DNA from: Canariomyces notabilis
Taxonomy: Eukaryota; Ascomycota; Sordariomycetes; Sordariales; Chaetomiaceae
DNA: 64,000 bases
NCBI RefSeq assembly: GCF_033297395.1
Contig: NW_027041841.1
Span: 473,198 to 537,197 of the forward strand
Direction: 5' to 3'
Shown: positions 45,110 to 57,097 of the stretch, piece after piece
How the letters are laid out: the number at the start of each line of letters is the position of its first letter
Position numbering within the stretch: the first letter of the stretch is position 1
Program-made: the position numbers and the translations under genes
Notes under the pieces: model-generated
The model's database searches: none
What the model was told of the DNA's origin: nothing
The model's input: the letters and a program-made list of their open reading frames with translations, nothing else

Positions 45110-47050
45110 ATGGTTCCGCATGCAGATTCTCCGCACGATTCAGGCCTCTCAGCCCCTGAATCGACACGGGGCTCCATCCCGCCCGCAGCCGACACTCCCC
45201 TCGATCTCCAAACCAAGGAAAACACGGCATCCGATGAGACCCCTATCGAGAGTGACCGTTCGGCAGGAGAGGAGGCCGAGTTTAAAGAAGGGGGTTATGG
45301 CTGGTTAGTATTAGCAGCAGCACTTGGTTCCGATGCTTTTTAGTCCACGGTATAGAACGTCGTTCCGCTGACTTCCCGCCCCAATCGGCATGCCAATAGG
45401 GTCGTCGTGGTCTCGGTCTTGCTAGTCAATGCCCATACCTGGGGCCTCAACTCGGCCTATGCCGTCTTCCTTGCCTACTACCTGAGATCCGGCGCCGTTG
45501 CCGGTGCCTCTCCGCTTGGTTTTGCCTTCGTTGGTGGCTTGTCAATATCAATAGGTACGTATAACCGACCCGTACACATCCCTAGACAAGGCACATACTG
45601 ACCTCAGCCTGGGAAGCACTCCTCGTGTCTCCGCTTGTCACTTGGTGCATTGGCCGATTTGGAACAGCATTTGCCTTACGGGTTGGCGTCGTGCTTGAGG
45701 CGTAAGTGATGAAGCGTCCAGCAGCTGGAAGTTCCCCCTGATTGATCATACGTACTAACTGTTCCCCCCAGTGGTTCGTTTATCGGAGCTTCGTTCTCAA
45801 CCCATATATGGCACCTTCTGCTCAGCCAGGGCGTATGCTTCGGCCTTGGGTTGGGCTTCTGCTTCACAGCAACTGTAGGCGTCGTCCCCCAGTGGTTTAC
45901 CAAACGGCGCTCTTTTGCGAACGCGGTGGCCACTTGCGGCTCCGGCTTTGGCGGTCTTACCTACTCGCTAGCCACTAATGCCATGATCTCCAACCTCGGT
46001 CTGGCCTGGGCGTTTCGCATTCTGGCCATCCTGGCCTTTGTTGTTAACGGAGCATGCAGCTTGATTGTGAGAGACAGGAACAAAGCCGTCGGCGCCGTGC
46101 ACATAGCCTTCCACAAGGACCTCTTCAAGCTGACCGAATTCTGGCTTTTCCTGGGATGGGGCTTCTTCAGCTTGTTGAGCTATGTCATTGTCGTCTTTTC
46201 ACTCCCGGACTATGCCCAGCAGGTTGGCTTCACTGCAAGCCAGGGCTCTCTCGCAGGGGCTCTGTTCAACTGTGAGTCTCCGAGTATACCTGAGCCATGA
46301 ACAATCCTCGTATCTTCTCTTACTGACTTTGTCTATTTCCAGTATCCCAAGGAATTGGCAGGCCGATCATAGGCTTCGTGAGCGACCGTCTTGGAAGAAT
46401 CAACGTTGCCGCACTTGGAACTCTGATTGCTGGCCTGGCGGCCTTCTTTCTCTGGATCTTTGCTGGCCCTCATTTCGGAGGGCTCGTAGTGTATGCCCTC
46501 TTTGGCATGTTTGCCGGTATCATCTGGCCCTGTGTGGCACCTGTTGGAGCCGAGGTTGTTGGCCTGCAGTTGTTACCTGCTGGTACGTGCTGCTCCCTGA
46601 ACCTGTGCTGTTCTTCGTGGACCGGAACTAACCTGGGACACCAGCCTTGTCCATCTATTGGCTTGTTTTGGTCTTGCCAGCGACCTTGTGAGTTGTCTAG
46701 CATCCCTCTTACACTTAGTCGCTCAAGGTTTCTAATTTTCGACGTTCAGCTCGGAAGTAATCGCCTTGAGCCTTAGATCAACCGGCGTTGCTGGATACAT
46801 CAATGTCCAAGTCTTTACCGGGACAATGTATATCGCTTCGTTCTTGTCCTGTACGTGCGCAGCATTCTGCTTCCCAAAAAGTTCCCCTGGTCGCAAGTGC
46901 TCTCGCTAACGTGGCTTAGTATGGCTCCTGAGAAGCTGGAAATTGCAGCAGCTGGAACTCCTAGGCCTGAATGATCAGCAAATAGCAGATTATCGTCCCG
47001 GATCGGTCCGTTCATATCTCCGCGGCATGCTCACGGTCAGGCGTGTATGA
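45110..47050 (+). CDS. MFS permease, monocarboxylate-transporter (MCT) type
   Basis: Twelve-helix major facilitator, plasma-membrane or organellar, similar to fungal MCT-like permeases whose substrates are mostly unknown. Eight exons (45110-45303, 45400-45554, 45608-45701, 45772-46271, 46343-46582, 46645-46687, 46750-46850, 46920-47050) join in frame to 485 residues. The N-terminal 60 residues are hydrophilic, then comes the family hallmark GGYGW, with its Trp codon split by the first intron, leading into VVVVSVLLVNAHTWGLNSAY. The loop between helices 8 and 9 has GRPIIGFVSDRLGRIN, the second MFS motif. Other strong segments are GVVPQWFTKRRSFANAVA and the helix-11 region ALSLRSTGVAGYINVQVF. 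It is a complete gene, broken into many short exons. Confidence 0.9.
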
Positions 47051-47636
47051 TGTTGAAGAAGACCATTTCTCGCAGCGAATTGGACGATAGGACAATAGAG
47101 TGTGAAGTAATAGAGTGGTATATACGTGCCGTGGGCCTTATAACCAAAGGCTGCCGCTCTGCTAAGTGGCCCGCTGCTGGACAGCTCCGATCTTGAACCG
47201 TACATGCTTGGATCGGGTGGTTCAATAGACCTTCCCCCCATATGAAGACTTCGTCCCCTTTCGCCCTTGCCTGATGTAATTGCCGTAGATACTTCCAGTC
47301 ATGTCGATGTAATGATTCTTGATCGTTAATAACTTGTGACCGTGTCGGGATCTTGCAGGGGAACCTCGAATCCTGCTAGTTGTGTCGCCATTTGAGTCAA
47401 GCCGCTCGAAGCAGTCGCAGATAGTGCGTCAACCGTTTCATTGCGAATGTAGCGGCTACCCGGGTACCATATCAAAAGGCTGCCGCTATCCCGCATCAGC
47501 CCTGCTAGATAGCAGCGCAACCTGAGGGATAAGAAAGTAAGGTATCGTAACTAGGGACTGAGACTAACCATTCGGTGCTCGGAAGGTCGCACATTGCTAA
47601 GGAATTGAGTCGGCTCTTGAAGGGATTGTTGTCGTC
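47051..47636. other. Convergent 3' region
   Basis: Interval between the permease and COX19 stop codons. No gene or repeat recognised. Confidence 0.6.
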
Positions 47637-48158
47637 TCACCACCTGAGCTCGCCTTTTACCCCTGTCTCCCCGCTGTCGTCCTTGCCTGCCGGTGATGAC
47701 TCCTTGAACCCCAGATTCCTAAAGTCGTCTTTCGCCATAAGATTGCTAACGACCTCCAACGGTTAGTCCGCCGGGGCTAGAAGGGGAAGGCGCCCAAGTA
47801 AAAAGCTCTGTCACCCACCGGTCCATGCGACAACCAAGGTAGGATTTCGCCAGTAATCGACACTGGTCCTCATTCACTCCCTTGACCTTTTTGAGGCAGC
47901 TCAAATAATTCATCATGACCTCCTTGCATTCTCCTAAAATAAGGCCACAGTTGGATATCGTTCTTGGAGAATGCAACCGCCGAGGTGAATCGGGCTCACG
48001 TACCATCATGATCCAATGGAAAACTTCCCCTCTGAGGTCTGAATAACGAGGGCAGCGGTTAGTGGGCAGTAACAAATGTGTCACCAAAACATTCAAGTTG
48101 TGACTTACGGGACTGGCTTCGTCGTTGGCAACTGCCCTGGGCTCCCAAATGTACTCAT
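47637..48158 (-). CDS. COX19: COX19, cytochrome c oxidase assembly protein
   Basis: Twin-Cx9C protein of the mitochondrial intermembrane space needed for cytochrome c oxidase assembly, with a role in copper handling in yeast. Four exons (48158-48109, 48038-48004, 47933-47819, 47745-47637) give 102 residues. The protein begins MSTFGSPGQLPTTKPVPPQ and continues RGSFPLDHDGECKEVMMNY, a signature shared with yeast Cox19. The cysteines fit the twin motif: C-KEVMMNYLS-C and C-RLLAKSYLG-C, each with nine residues between, then RMDRNLMAKDDFRNLGF. Each intron has a clean donor and a CTAAC-like branch, except that the second has only a weak branch. The longest unspliced frame here is misleading because it runs through introns. 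Confidence 0.92.
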
Positions 48159-48774
48159 ATTGCGACTCGTTTGATACTGTGTCGTGATGTATTGTGGACA
48201 AGGGTGAGGATTGATACACACCGGTATCCGCAGATGATACCTTAGCTAAGCCAGGTAAGGGATCTGATGATGGAAGTGGCTTGGATTCTACTGTACGTTG
48301 GCGCCTGAGGCCATCACGCGCCACTAACAAGAAGTGCATCGAGTGCAAAGCGCCGCTGCCTTGCAGAGCACGCACGCACGCGCAACAGCGGGATGGGACC
48401 CCGGCTCACTCAGACGCGCTTGTTTGCATGACGGCAACTCCACTGGATCGACGGTCTAATCTGTACACTAGATTTTATCTCGAGTTTGCAAGGTGCTGAC
48501 CATCACGACATACTCAAATCCGTCCTTGTATCAGCCCGTTGCCCTTTTTCTCCAAAGACACGGCCAGGAGTCGGCTGCGTTGTATTCTCGACGGCCGGTC
48601 CTCCTTTTCTTCGTCTGTCGCATCGGCCACAGTTCCAAGGTTGTGGAGCTCAAAACCTGAAACTGTCGACGCTTGGTCGCTGCGCTCAAAAAAACCGCCG
48701 GATTGCTGGCGCATCCTTCCACTTCGTCATCGACACGGCGTTAGAGGCCCTCGCAGCTTTGCACGACCGCCGCC
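48159..48774. promoter_or_regulatory. Bidirectional promoter between COX19 and DNM1
   Basis: The two start codons are 616 bases apart on opposite strands, so this one interval must serve both genes. No coding sequence is supported in it. Both products act at mitochondria, so co-regulation is possible but unproven. Confidence 0.55.
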
Positions 48775-51380
48775 ATGGCTGCCCTCGGTGATGACTTGCT
48801 TGCGACCGTCAACAAGCTGCAGGATCTAGTTTTCAACACTATTGGAAATGATTCCCTGGATCTCCCGCAAATTGTATGCGTGACGCCTGCCTCGCCCACC
48901 TCTTCCTTCGCCTCGGCCTTGCTAACGGTGCTCGCGGCTTGCAGGTAGTTGTTGGCTCCCAATCCGCGGGCAAGTCCTCGGTACTCGAGAACATTGTCGG
49001 TCGAGATTTCCTCCCCCGCGGCAGCGGCATCGTTACTCGAAGACCCCTCATTCTGCAGCTAATCAATGTTCCCGAAGACGACCCGGAAGATGTAGTGAAT
49101 GTTGGCTACCGGAATCCCAACCAGGCTGCCCGCAATGAATGGGCCGAGTTCCATCATATCCCGAATCGGAGGTTCAACGACTTTGGTGATGTCAAGCGGG
49201 AAATCGAGAACGAAACAGCAAGAGTCGCCGGCACCAACAAGGGCATTAACCGCCAGCCTATCAATCTCAAAATCTTCTCTCCCCATGTCCTGAACCTGAC
49301 TTTGGTCGATCTGCCGGGACTCACAAAGGTCGGCACCGCAAAAGTCCCGCCTCCTATTTAGCTTGCCCCGGCCTAACCAGTGCTCTACAGGTGCCCATCG
49401 GAGACCAGCCGACCGACATCGAGAAGCAGACGCGAAATCTCATATCTGAATACATTGCGAAGCCCAACAGCATCATTTTGGCTGTGTCTCCTGCTAACGT
49501 CGACATTGTTAACTCCGAGGCCCTCAAGCTCGCGAGGCATGTCGACCCCCTGGGGCGGAGGACCATCGGCGTGCTCACAAAAGTCGACCTGATGGACCAT
49601 GGCACGAACGCACTTGATATCCTCTCGGGCCGCGTGTATCCACTGAAGCTGGGTTGGATCGGAGTGGTGAACCGGTCGCAGCAGGATATTCAAGGGAATA
49701 AGCCCATGGAGGATGCTTTGAAGTCCGAAGCAGAGTTCTTCAGGCATCATCCGGCCTACAGGAACATTGCGAGCCGCTGCGGCACTCAATTCCTGGCCAA
49801 AACTCTAAACACAACTCTGATGGCTCACATCCGAGATCGCCTTCCCGATATCAAGGCCCGGTTGAACACCCTCATGGGCCAAACCCAGCAAGAACTGGCA
49901 AGCTACGGGGACATGCATTTCAGCGGCAAGGAACATAGAGGATCGCTTATTCTGCAGCTTATGACGCGCTTCGCGACGTCCTTCATCTCGTCCATCGACG
50001 GCACTTCGACCGAGATCTCGACCAAAGAGCTCTGCGGCGGCGCCCGCATCTACTACATCTTCAACTCTGTTTTTGGGAGCTCGCTGGAATCTATCGACCC
50101 TACTTCTAACCTCTCAGCCCTTGATATCCGGACTGCGATCCGCAACTCTACGGGCCCTCGACCCAGTCTGTTTGTGCCCGAGATGGCCTTTGACCTGCTG
50201 GTCAAGCCGCAGATCAAGCTTCTCGAGATGCCCAGCCAACGCTGTGTCGAACTCGTCTACGAGGAACTCATCAAAATATGCCATACCTGCGGCTCTACTG
50301 AGCTCCACCGCTTCCCCAGGCTTCAGGCCAAGCTCATAGAGGTCGTCTCTGATCTACTACGGGAACGACTTGGCCCCGCATCAGCCTACGTCGAGTCGCT
50401 GATTGCGATTCAGCGGGCGTATATTAATACCAATCATCCGAACTTTCTCGGTGCCGCTGCAGCCATGAGCCACGTTGTCACTAACAAGCAAGAGAGGGAG
50501 AGGAAGCGCCTGATCCAAGAAGAGCGAGAACGGCGGGAGCGGAGACGGATGAAGGAGCTTGGTGCTAACGGGGGCGCAGATACTCCGGCCGAGGAGGAGG
50601 ATGAAGCGGCGGCGACGGAGAAGGCAGAGTCTCTCCCCGTGCGAAAAATCGCCGGAAAGGGGCCCCGCAGTCTTTCGCCGGCAGTTCACGAGAGTGTCAA
50701 CGCCTCCAGTGGCATAGCCGCGACTCTCAACGGAAATCGCTCAGCGTCACCTTCTCGGCTACATGGGCAGGCCTTGGGGAGCGCGAAGGACTCATTCCTA
50801 AACTATTTCTTTGGCAAGGATGGTGCCCTCGTCCCCGGCGCCGCCCCTCCTCCTAATGCAAACATGACTCGCCACGTGAGCCATTCGGTGGAGCCAACAT
50901 TCAGTCAGAGCATCAGACGGACAGACGACAAGGCGTTACGGTCTCCTATCCAAAGCCTACGGGGTGACGACGGCATGGACTTTGCGCAAGGCCCGAAGAT
51001 GGATGCGGTAAGTGCCTGTCCTGCCAGACATTTTCGGTTTCACTAAAGCTAACGGGGTTCAATTGTAGGCTAGCAACAGTGAACTTGCCATGACCGACCG
51101 CGAGGCCATGGAGACGGAGTTAATTCGAGCGCTGATCAGCTCTTACTTCAACATTGTGCGCGAGAGCATCGCGGACCAGGTGCCCAAAGCTATCATGCAC
51201 CTCCTTGTCAACCACTGCAAGGACGTTGTGCAAAACCGTCTGGTCAGCGAGCTGTACAAGGAGTCCCTCTTTGAAGAGCTCCTGTATGAGGACGATGCAG
51301 TCAAAAAGGAGCGGGAAAAGTGCGAGAAACTCCTTCAGACCTACAGGGAGGCAGCCAAGATCATTGGCGAGGTCGTATAA
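48775..51380 (+). CDS. DNM1: Dynamin-related GTPase, mitochondrial/peroxisomal fission (DNM1)
   Basis: Large GTPase that assembles into rings to divide mitochondria and peroxisomes. Four exons (48775-48873, 48945-49328, 49391-51007, 51069-51380) give 803 residues. GTPase motifs: G1 GSQSAGKSS (about residue 37), G2 GIVTRRP, G3 DLPGLTKV, which is interrupted by an intron after the Lys, and G4 TKVD. The middle domain carries ELCGGARIYYIF and the GED covers the last 90 residues (MTDREAMETELIRALISSYF). Between them is a variable, charged and disordered region of about 150 residues. The start MAALGDDLL, LILQLINVPEDD and VNRSQQDI match DNM1/DRP1 better than Vps1. The second intron donor, GTCGGC, is weak but frame continuity requires it. 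Confidence 0.93.
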
Positions 51381-52524
51381 CCGCTGTCCCGGCGCTGTTG
51401 TGTGTATAGGAGTGTAAAGAGGAAGAAGGACAGCAGTGTATGTTGACCGGTGTTTTGGGGCCGCTGGGTTACGTTGCTCGGATTATGTATCCCTCTTAGA
51501 CAGGTGTTTTGATCTTGAGAGTTCAGGACAGCAAACGCGGGACGGAGCAGAAGAGACTTGAGCAGGACGGCGGAATCGCACTCGTTCCCTTGGCGCCATT
51601 GGGGGTGGGATGACAGATAGGGAGTCGTCTCAACTCTAATTTCTTGTATGTGTACATATATATACATAAAGGTCTTCCGGTTGGAACAAATGGTCTCTTT
51701 GAGTAAGGTCTAATATCTGACCCCTTTACAAACACAAAGTTGTTAAACTGATATACAAGTGCGGTACTTCAAAGGTTGGCTGGCGGCTGCATGTGAATTG
51801 TGAACACTGAGCGCCGGGTACGCAAAACGGTCTGTGCTTTTGATTGCTTAGCGTGCACCTCCCTTAGAACTTTGCTTCTACCTTTAGCCGACGCGTCCAC
51901 CTTAAAACACTTCCATGCCCGATTCGAATTTCAAGTATCGTGCAGCTACCCGAGCAACTTACTGCAGACAACTCGGGGACAGTACATGATTCTTTACTTT
52001 GGATTCTGTCCATCACTTCCCTTCGTTCCTTCCTGACCGTCACTCGGCACAGATCTGACGCCTTCAGCGCAGTCGCTTATCCGCTCCAGCGTCGCAATTG
52101 CCTGATACTCATTGATTCCTTCCAACAGCAAGCAACGAGTGCTTCCTGCCCGTTCCTGACGCTGTAGCCAGCTTAGGCCCAGAAGACTTCTCATTCCCTT
52201 TTTCTCTTGCTCTCATTATGCTACGTCCACACTACACATAGAAAATCGGTAGCGCGTTATTGGGCAAAGTTGGATTTGCTCGGAGCTTGGGGTGCGCCGG
52301 GGACGTTGGGAATAGTGGTTGTTGTGTCGGCTCCTATATCAAGCACAGGATCCCCCCCAAGGGCAACGACTCCAGCTGAAGTCGTTACCCATACCGCTTT
52401 TTACCCGCCCTTGACAAGTGTTATTCAAAATCTATCTGCTGCTGCATCCAGGAGGCTGGTGCGGCAGCCTTTTTGCTAGTTTTTCCACTCCCAGCTCATT
52501 TCTTACTGCGTTCCGGCCGAAGAC
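51381..52524. other. Intergenic region: DNM1 3' end and F-box promoter
   Basis: About 1.1 kb between two rightward genes. The short frames on both strands are not supported as genes. No regulatory motif recognised. Confidence 0.55.
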
Positions 52525-55500
52525 ATGGACGCAGACGGCTCATCACACGGACATGCCGTTTTCTCCTCCGTCCTGTCTGATGATGTATCCGGCAGCAGCC
52601 GACCCGAGAATGTGGGCTTGGTCACGAACCAAGAGGACTCCCGACGGATGGGTGATACGCTGATGAAGCCAGCGGACAGCAGCAGCGGATTGGAGCCATC
52701 GCGTATGACTGAAGACGGGAACTCGATACTTGAGCCTCCTCGTGATGGAGGTACAGCATCGACTGGCCCAACCGGACTCGACAGAAAGCGGAAGCCTCCT
52801 CTTGATGGCGCCGAAACCGAACTCGCCGAAACGGGGTTGCCCCGAGCAGGTGTTAAGAAGATGAGGCTGGCCGAAAATAACGATCGTACGCCGTCGCTGA
52901 CAGACCACCAGTCCCGGAGCCCGGACAAGTCTCTCATCTCTCCTGAGGTTTGGCATCACATCTTTACATTTTTGCCCCCAAAATCGCTAGGCAATTTGTT
53001 GGCTGTCAACAAATTGTTCAACCTCTATCTTGATCCTGCGTCGTCAGTTCGCAGGGGAATTCCTGCCTCTGCGGACAGCGGTGTCCTACGCCCGTTGAAG
53101 CCCAATGCCATTTGGCAAGCTTCGAGGCGGCTTTTTTGGCCGCAAATGCCCACCCCCATTCGCTCAAACACTGAACTTGAGATGTGGCGACTTGCATGCT
53201 CACGCAGGTGTCAGAGCTGCGGGAAAGCAGCCGGTGGAGACCGCGGTGCTCCTCCCAACCCAAGGCAGCCGGGCTTAGGATCAGAAGGAGTCACAGCCAT
53301 CTGGGCTTTTGGCAGCCGCATGTGCGTCGACTGTCTCGTTCGGAAGTCTGTGAAGGTACGTTTTGTCAATAAAAGGGGCCAACATAGTTGTCTAACTTGT
53401 TGCTCAGGAGGTCGATTTGCTCCTATCGCCAACTATTCCTTCCGTTGTTGTTCCTGCACTCCCATTCGTATTTATCACACAGGATCTCCGTGTGTTCTCT
53501 GCTACTGCACTGGAGCAAGCACTGGAGCAAGGTCAGCTGCCTGCCGACCTTCAGGTCACTAAGCGATTTTTATCATCAGATGTCGAAGCCCTTGAACAGG
53601 AATTTGTACAAGTCCAAAGCATGGGCCACGGCACCGTGAGCGAATGGTTAAAAGGCCTTTCTGGTCGAGGCAAGGACTTGCAGCACGATGCCTTAAAATG
53701 GGAAAAGTGGGAATCCTCAGGCGGGGTTGCAAAAATGTGTTCCCAGCTGTATCCTGGATTCGTGGGAAAACCATCGGCTTCGCTGGTTCGCGAGTCACTG
53801 GCCGGCCTTCCTACGACGTTAGCAAACCCACCCTCATCGACCACGTCGCGTCACTCTCTGTCCCAGGGACGTCATGAGCGGACTGCGGAAGAGGTTGCCG
53901 AGCTAAAAGCAACCAGGAAGGCTGAGATTGAGCGGCGAGCCCTGCTCCTGGACCCACCTTTGACCCCAAACGTCCTTCGCCACATACCTTCCTTCCAAGC
54001 TGCCACGCAGATTGTTGCTCCGTTGGACGGCAACGCCTGGGAACTCCTCAAGCCGCGATTGTTGGCTCAGCGAGCAGATGCTGAACGCAGGGAGAGTGAA
54101 ACTTTCGTGCAGGTCAAGGCCGAACTGGAACCCCCAGGGCACGGCCGTCTCGAGACAACCTTGGCTACTACAAAGGAAGCTCGTGATCGCATTGACAAGG
54201 ACTGGGAGGAGGCGCAAGCGCCATTGCGTGCTCGAATCGCTGGTTACGCAGACGAGATTATCCGTGATGCTTGGGATAGCGGCAAGAAGGTCACGCGAGA
54301 AACATGCCCACGGTTCGCTGTCGAGGCTCTGGTATATGTTCGGAAGCGGTTCTATGCCCAGATGGCAAAGGACACCACAGCCGCGAGGGCCGCAGGCGAA
54401 GCACCACGAACGGACCCGCCGGAGGGACCGTTTACCCAAAAGCTGACCCTGGAGAACATGAAGTGGATCTTTGACACCAAAATCAAACCTCACACAGAGC
54501 CCTTGCGCAAGGAGCTTTTCTTCTGCAATGGCTGCGAGGGGAGTTACAAGACATTTGGCTTTGAAGGCGTCATTCAGCATTATGCAGCAAAACATACAAA
54601 TGCCCTCAGTGCCGGAAACGTTGTCGTGCATTGGAGAGCCGAATGGCCGGAGCATCCTCCGTTTAGTGCCGAAGTCCGGCCAGTCAGGACCTCCCTTTAT
54701 CCTTCCCGCCCGGGTGGCTTGATTATGGCTGCAGGACAACCTCCGCAATCGAATTACAATCACCTACCAACAGCCACCGGCCCTGTCCCACCTCCTAGCT
54801 ACCCGCCTGGTGTGGGATATGGGAACGGTGTACCAACTTACCATGATCCTTATCAACAGCCGCCAGCACTACCGCCTCCCCATACACACGCCTACCAACC
54901 GCCGCCAGCAGCTCCTCCTTTTCCGCCACAGCCAGCATTTCAGCCACAGGCGCCTTATGTCCCCCCGCCACCCCAGTATCAGCCGTTCCAGTCGCCCTTC
55001 GCGCCATATCCTCCCTCGGCTGTTGACTCGTCGCGAGGTTATGCTGCACCCCAGACTGGCCTGTACAACCACAACTACGGATCTTACCAAGCCAACAGCA
55101 ATGGCATCTATGCTAATTCCCGCCCTCAGGCATACCCGAACCTCTATCAGACCAAGTTGGAGGATATTGCCCGCAACTCTCGAGAGGTTTGGCGGCTTCT
55201 TGGTGATATCAAAGGCCTGCCCTCAAGTGCAAGGGTTTTCGCGACGATCCATCATGTCGTCAAGAGATTCCGGTCCAGATTCTACGAGACGCCTCCCTTA
55301 TCCATGTTCATCGATGGCTTGTCCAACAATAAGGAAATGCGTCCAGTCCGCTATGTCAACGGCCTGATTTGCAAGGCTTGCCGCTTGGGACTCGGCAACG
55401 CAGCGTCAGTTGAGGAAGACCGAAAGCACTTCTCCTTACCGCAGCTGACAAATCACTTCCAATCCAAGCACGTGGAACCGATGCTGAAAATGCAAAATAC

Positions 55501-57097
55501 GGCCGCTCCCCTCGACTGGGTGGTGGATATGGTGTTCTTGGATGGTATGGACACCATGTCCACGATCGTCGCCTCCGCCAAGGAGACTCAAAGAAGCTTA
55601 CTCACGGCCGCTTTTCCGTCTGCCATCAAATCCCAGCCAAAGCCCGGTCCAGCCTCTTACCATCCGGAACAGCCAGGCCAGCAGCATGAACCAGTATCCG
55701 CCGCAGGCTATGTCCCTGATACGGCGGTTGCTCGCCACGAATCGAACAGATACCCGCCACAACCACCGCCAAGCGATGCTCATCGACCTGCCTCCGGTGT
55801 TCTAGATAAACATTCTGCCGCGGCGGAATCTGTGGGAGCAGGCCCACTTGCAAATTCCTGGAGCGCAGGCCATTCTCTCAACAGCGCGACGCCAGACACA
55901 ATGTCGGAAAATGATCGATCGGGTCATAGCGAGGGCGGCGGGAATCGCCGGAATCGTGCGCAAGACGCGTTTCAGAAAGGACGGGCTAGCAACAATAGAA
56001 AGGCAAAGGCGCCAAGTGGCATTGGCTCCAGCAATCGCACCTCAGAAAACCAGTCGAGTGCCGATGGTGAAACGGTACGACGTGACGAGCCGAACGTACG
56101 CTTGACGGGAACTTCAAATCAAACAGAGGCCATGCGCGCGCAATCGTCGTCTATACAACCTCGAGAACCTCGAACAGTTAGTACCCTGACGGCGTGGGCA
56201 CCTTCACAGCGAGCCGCGCAATCGCCACAGTACCCTGATGGGAATTACCCCTCCCGCCGCGAGCCGGTGCCTCCGGAAGGCGCGAAACAGGAGCCGGACA
56301 TTGTGGCGGCCCTGGAGTCGCGTCTCGCGGAGAGACGCTCCCCACCGCCCCGAAGCCAAGAGCGAGCTTCGAATGCAGCGCTGTACGTCGACAGTCACGG
56401 GACTGCGGTATCATCAGACTTGCAGGATGCGTCCAGGTCGCACATCCGGTATGGCCAGAGAGAACACCGCGCAGACTCACCCGTGCACAGAGCCAGATAC
56501 TACGAAACTAGCTCAAGGGGCGAAGAACTCCCTGTTCGACGGCACGAGGTCATGTACTACCCCAAGATGGAACCGGTCCACAGGCGGGAGGAAGAGTATA
56601 GCCCTAGATGGATCCAGCCCGGTGAGGTCGGGCCATCGGCGCGACATACACTCGAAGGGCGCTTCAGCCGACCTCCATCTCTCCGACCGGAAGACATCGA
56701 TTACGGTGCAGCACGGCGAGAACCAGACATGTATTACCGCTATCGCGAGGACAGTGCACGGGGGCAATCCCGGCCGCCGCCGGTGGAAGCGTACGAGATT
56801 GTGCAGGTCATTGACGAGCATGGAGAATACTACATCCGCCGCCCCGTTCGTCGTGAACCCGACACGCGGTACGGATACGTCTACGAAGAACGGAGAGTGC
56901 AACGCGACTTGGGCCCTTCTGTTGCTGCAGTCTCTGAGCCGGCCTATGTTTCCGTTGGAGGAAACAGGCCGGGTTTTGCTCGTGACGCGGCTTGGGACGG
57001 AGGCATGCCACCCGGGGGTGGTCGGCCAACTGCTCGTCCCGGTCCTGCTGACCCGGCCTATCACGAGGAATACAACCCGTGGTATCCGGCGGCCTGA
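52525..57097 (+). CDS. Large F-box protein with C2H2-like zinc fingers
   Basis: Two exons (52525-53355 and 53408-57097) give 1,506 residues. An F-box lies near residues 136-175 (SLISPEVWHHIFTFLPPKSLGNLL), implying recruitment to an SCF ubiquitin ligase through Skp1. It is followed by a CxxC pair (CQSCGK and CVDC), then a long helical region. Two C2H2-like fingers come next: CNGC with HYAAKH, and CKAC with HFQSKH, separated by a Pro/Tyr/Gln-rich low-complexity linker of about 200 residues. The C-terminal 500 residues are disordered and rich in Arg, Glu, Pro and Tyr. I know of no characterised relative with this arrangement; similar predicted proteins probably occur in other sordariomycetes. 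Substrate and partner are unknown. Confidence 0.85.

Noticed and set aside
47746..48375. 209-codon minus-strand frame as one gene
   Set aside because: It reads through three COX19 introns; only parts of it are COX19 exons, and some are in another frame.
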